From positions 12,896,101-12,960,100 of the forward strand of contig NC_134950.1 in the NCBI RefSeq assembly GCF_965638725.1: a stretch of 64,000 nucleotides of DNA, in the 5' to 3' direction. This DNA comes from Aptenodytes patagonicus. Lineage: Eukaryota > Chordata > Aves > Sphenisciformes > Spheniscidae. Position numbers and translations under genes: made by a program. Every line of letters starts with the position of its first letter. The stretch's first letter is position 1. The notes below the pieces were generated by a model. That model had not been told where the DNA came from, searched no databases, and saw only the letters and a list, made by a program, of their open reading frames with translations. Shown one piece after another: positions 63,327 through 64,000 of this stretch.

Positions 63327-64000
63327 CTACAAAATAGGGGATCAACAATAAATGTAAGGATTTCTCCTTCATAATCTCTTTCCTTGCACTCTAATTGATG
63401 ATAGTGGCTAAATACGGAAGTTCCTAACATAATATTAAAAAAAAAATAACGTGTACTGCTACCTGTTACATAATCCCAGGCATTTCAACAACAAAAAAGA
63501 TAATGCAAAAGATCATTCATCTACTGAACTCAAAGAACAGCTGCCATTGATTTCAGTCAGAAGCAAATCAGACACTGACTAAACTATATATAATTAAATG
63601 ATGGATATAGCCAAACCATAAACAATATTGACATAAGGAACAGATCATATTGTGATGAATGTTACAGGAGGATATAGATATAGATATGTGTGTATATATG
63701 TGTGTGTGTGTATATGAGAGTATATATACATATGACATGCAAGATGAAGACAGAGAGAGAAGATGGCACAGTGATGACAGAAGGGAAATAAATGTAACAG
63801 TAATGCATCTTCTAAATAACTAATAAAAAATGACATGGCTTCTAGGCAGACATTTTAGAGGGGCCAGTAGGGAAGCAGATCAGATGTAGCAAATATCCAA
63901 ATGTGTCACAAGTTGCTTGAACAACCTCAGAGGTACACCAAGCTGACTTGAGGCAGCTGTGGCTGTGTCACATAATACTGGAGTATGGGCTAAACAGAGA
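63327..64000 (-). other. TBC1D31 intron, right edge of window
   Basis: No further exon found; the frame before 63326 requires one beyond base 64000. Contains a short TA/TG microsatellite. Confidence 0.6.
63671..63734 (+). repeat. TA/TG-rich microsatellite
   Basis: Mixed GATATA, TGTATA and GTGTGT repeats, imperfect, within the TBC1D31 intron. Confidence 0.85.

Noticed and set aside
1-64000. CRISPR arrays, bacterial operons, phage or integrative elements
   Set aside because: The sequence is vertebrate nuclear DNA with introns, CpG islands and CR1 elements; no direct-repeat/spacer array is present.

Overview
The window is nuclear DNA of a bird. It carries CR1 LINE fragments with the typical avian 3' end, class III (ERVL-like) endogenous retrovirus remnants with bird-type LTRs, compact GT-AG introns and CpG-island promoters. 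The gene order ZHX1 - C8orf76 - FAM83A - TBC1D31 matches human 8q24.13 as I remember it. The species cannot be fixed from the sequence; the LTR type is common in Neoaves.

Layout. 1-1358 is the 3' coding end of ZHX1 (+). From 1359 to about 16600 lie its 3' UTR and a long spacer with only old, faint repeats and homopolymer runs. A CpG island with ZNF143- and YY1-type motifs (16600-17345) drives C8orf76 (+, six coding exons, 17055-24957, 403 codons). From 27664 to 33770 is a repeat-rich accessory block: a CR1 fragment, a minus-strand LTR, a broken ERVL fossil with its own plus-strand 3' LTR, a 55-bp tandem duplication carrying TATA boxes, an intact intronless RIM-BP-family gene of 500 codons (31654-33156, +), and another CR1 piece. 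FAM83A (-, four coding exons, 46994 down to 36171, 440 codons) follows. Between FAM83A and TBC1D31 are a GC-rich minisatellite, a small CpG island and a perfect elongator tRNA-Met(CAT) gene. The right end holds the last fourteen coding exons of TBC1D31 (-, 63326 down to 50752, 675 codons), covering the TBC domain, the coiled coil and the C-terminus. The 5' part of that gene lies beyond base 64000.

The four anchor genes do not form a pathway: a homeodomain repressor, a TPR-like protein of unknown role, a DUF1669 signalling scaffold and a centrosomal TBC protein. They are a conserved neighbourhood. The accessory interest lies between C8orf76 and FAM83A. There an intact RIM-BP-like single-exon gene sits 15 bases past the LTR-duplication junction with what looks like its own duplicated TATA promoter. 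This is the best candidate in the window for an undescribed lineage-specific gene.

Exon coordinates were worked out by hand from frame continuity, splice signals and remembered human homologues. No alignment or database search was run.
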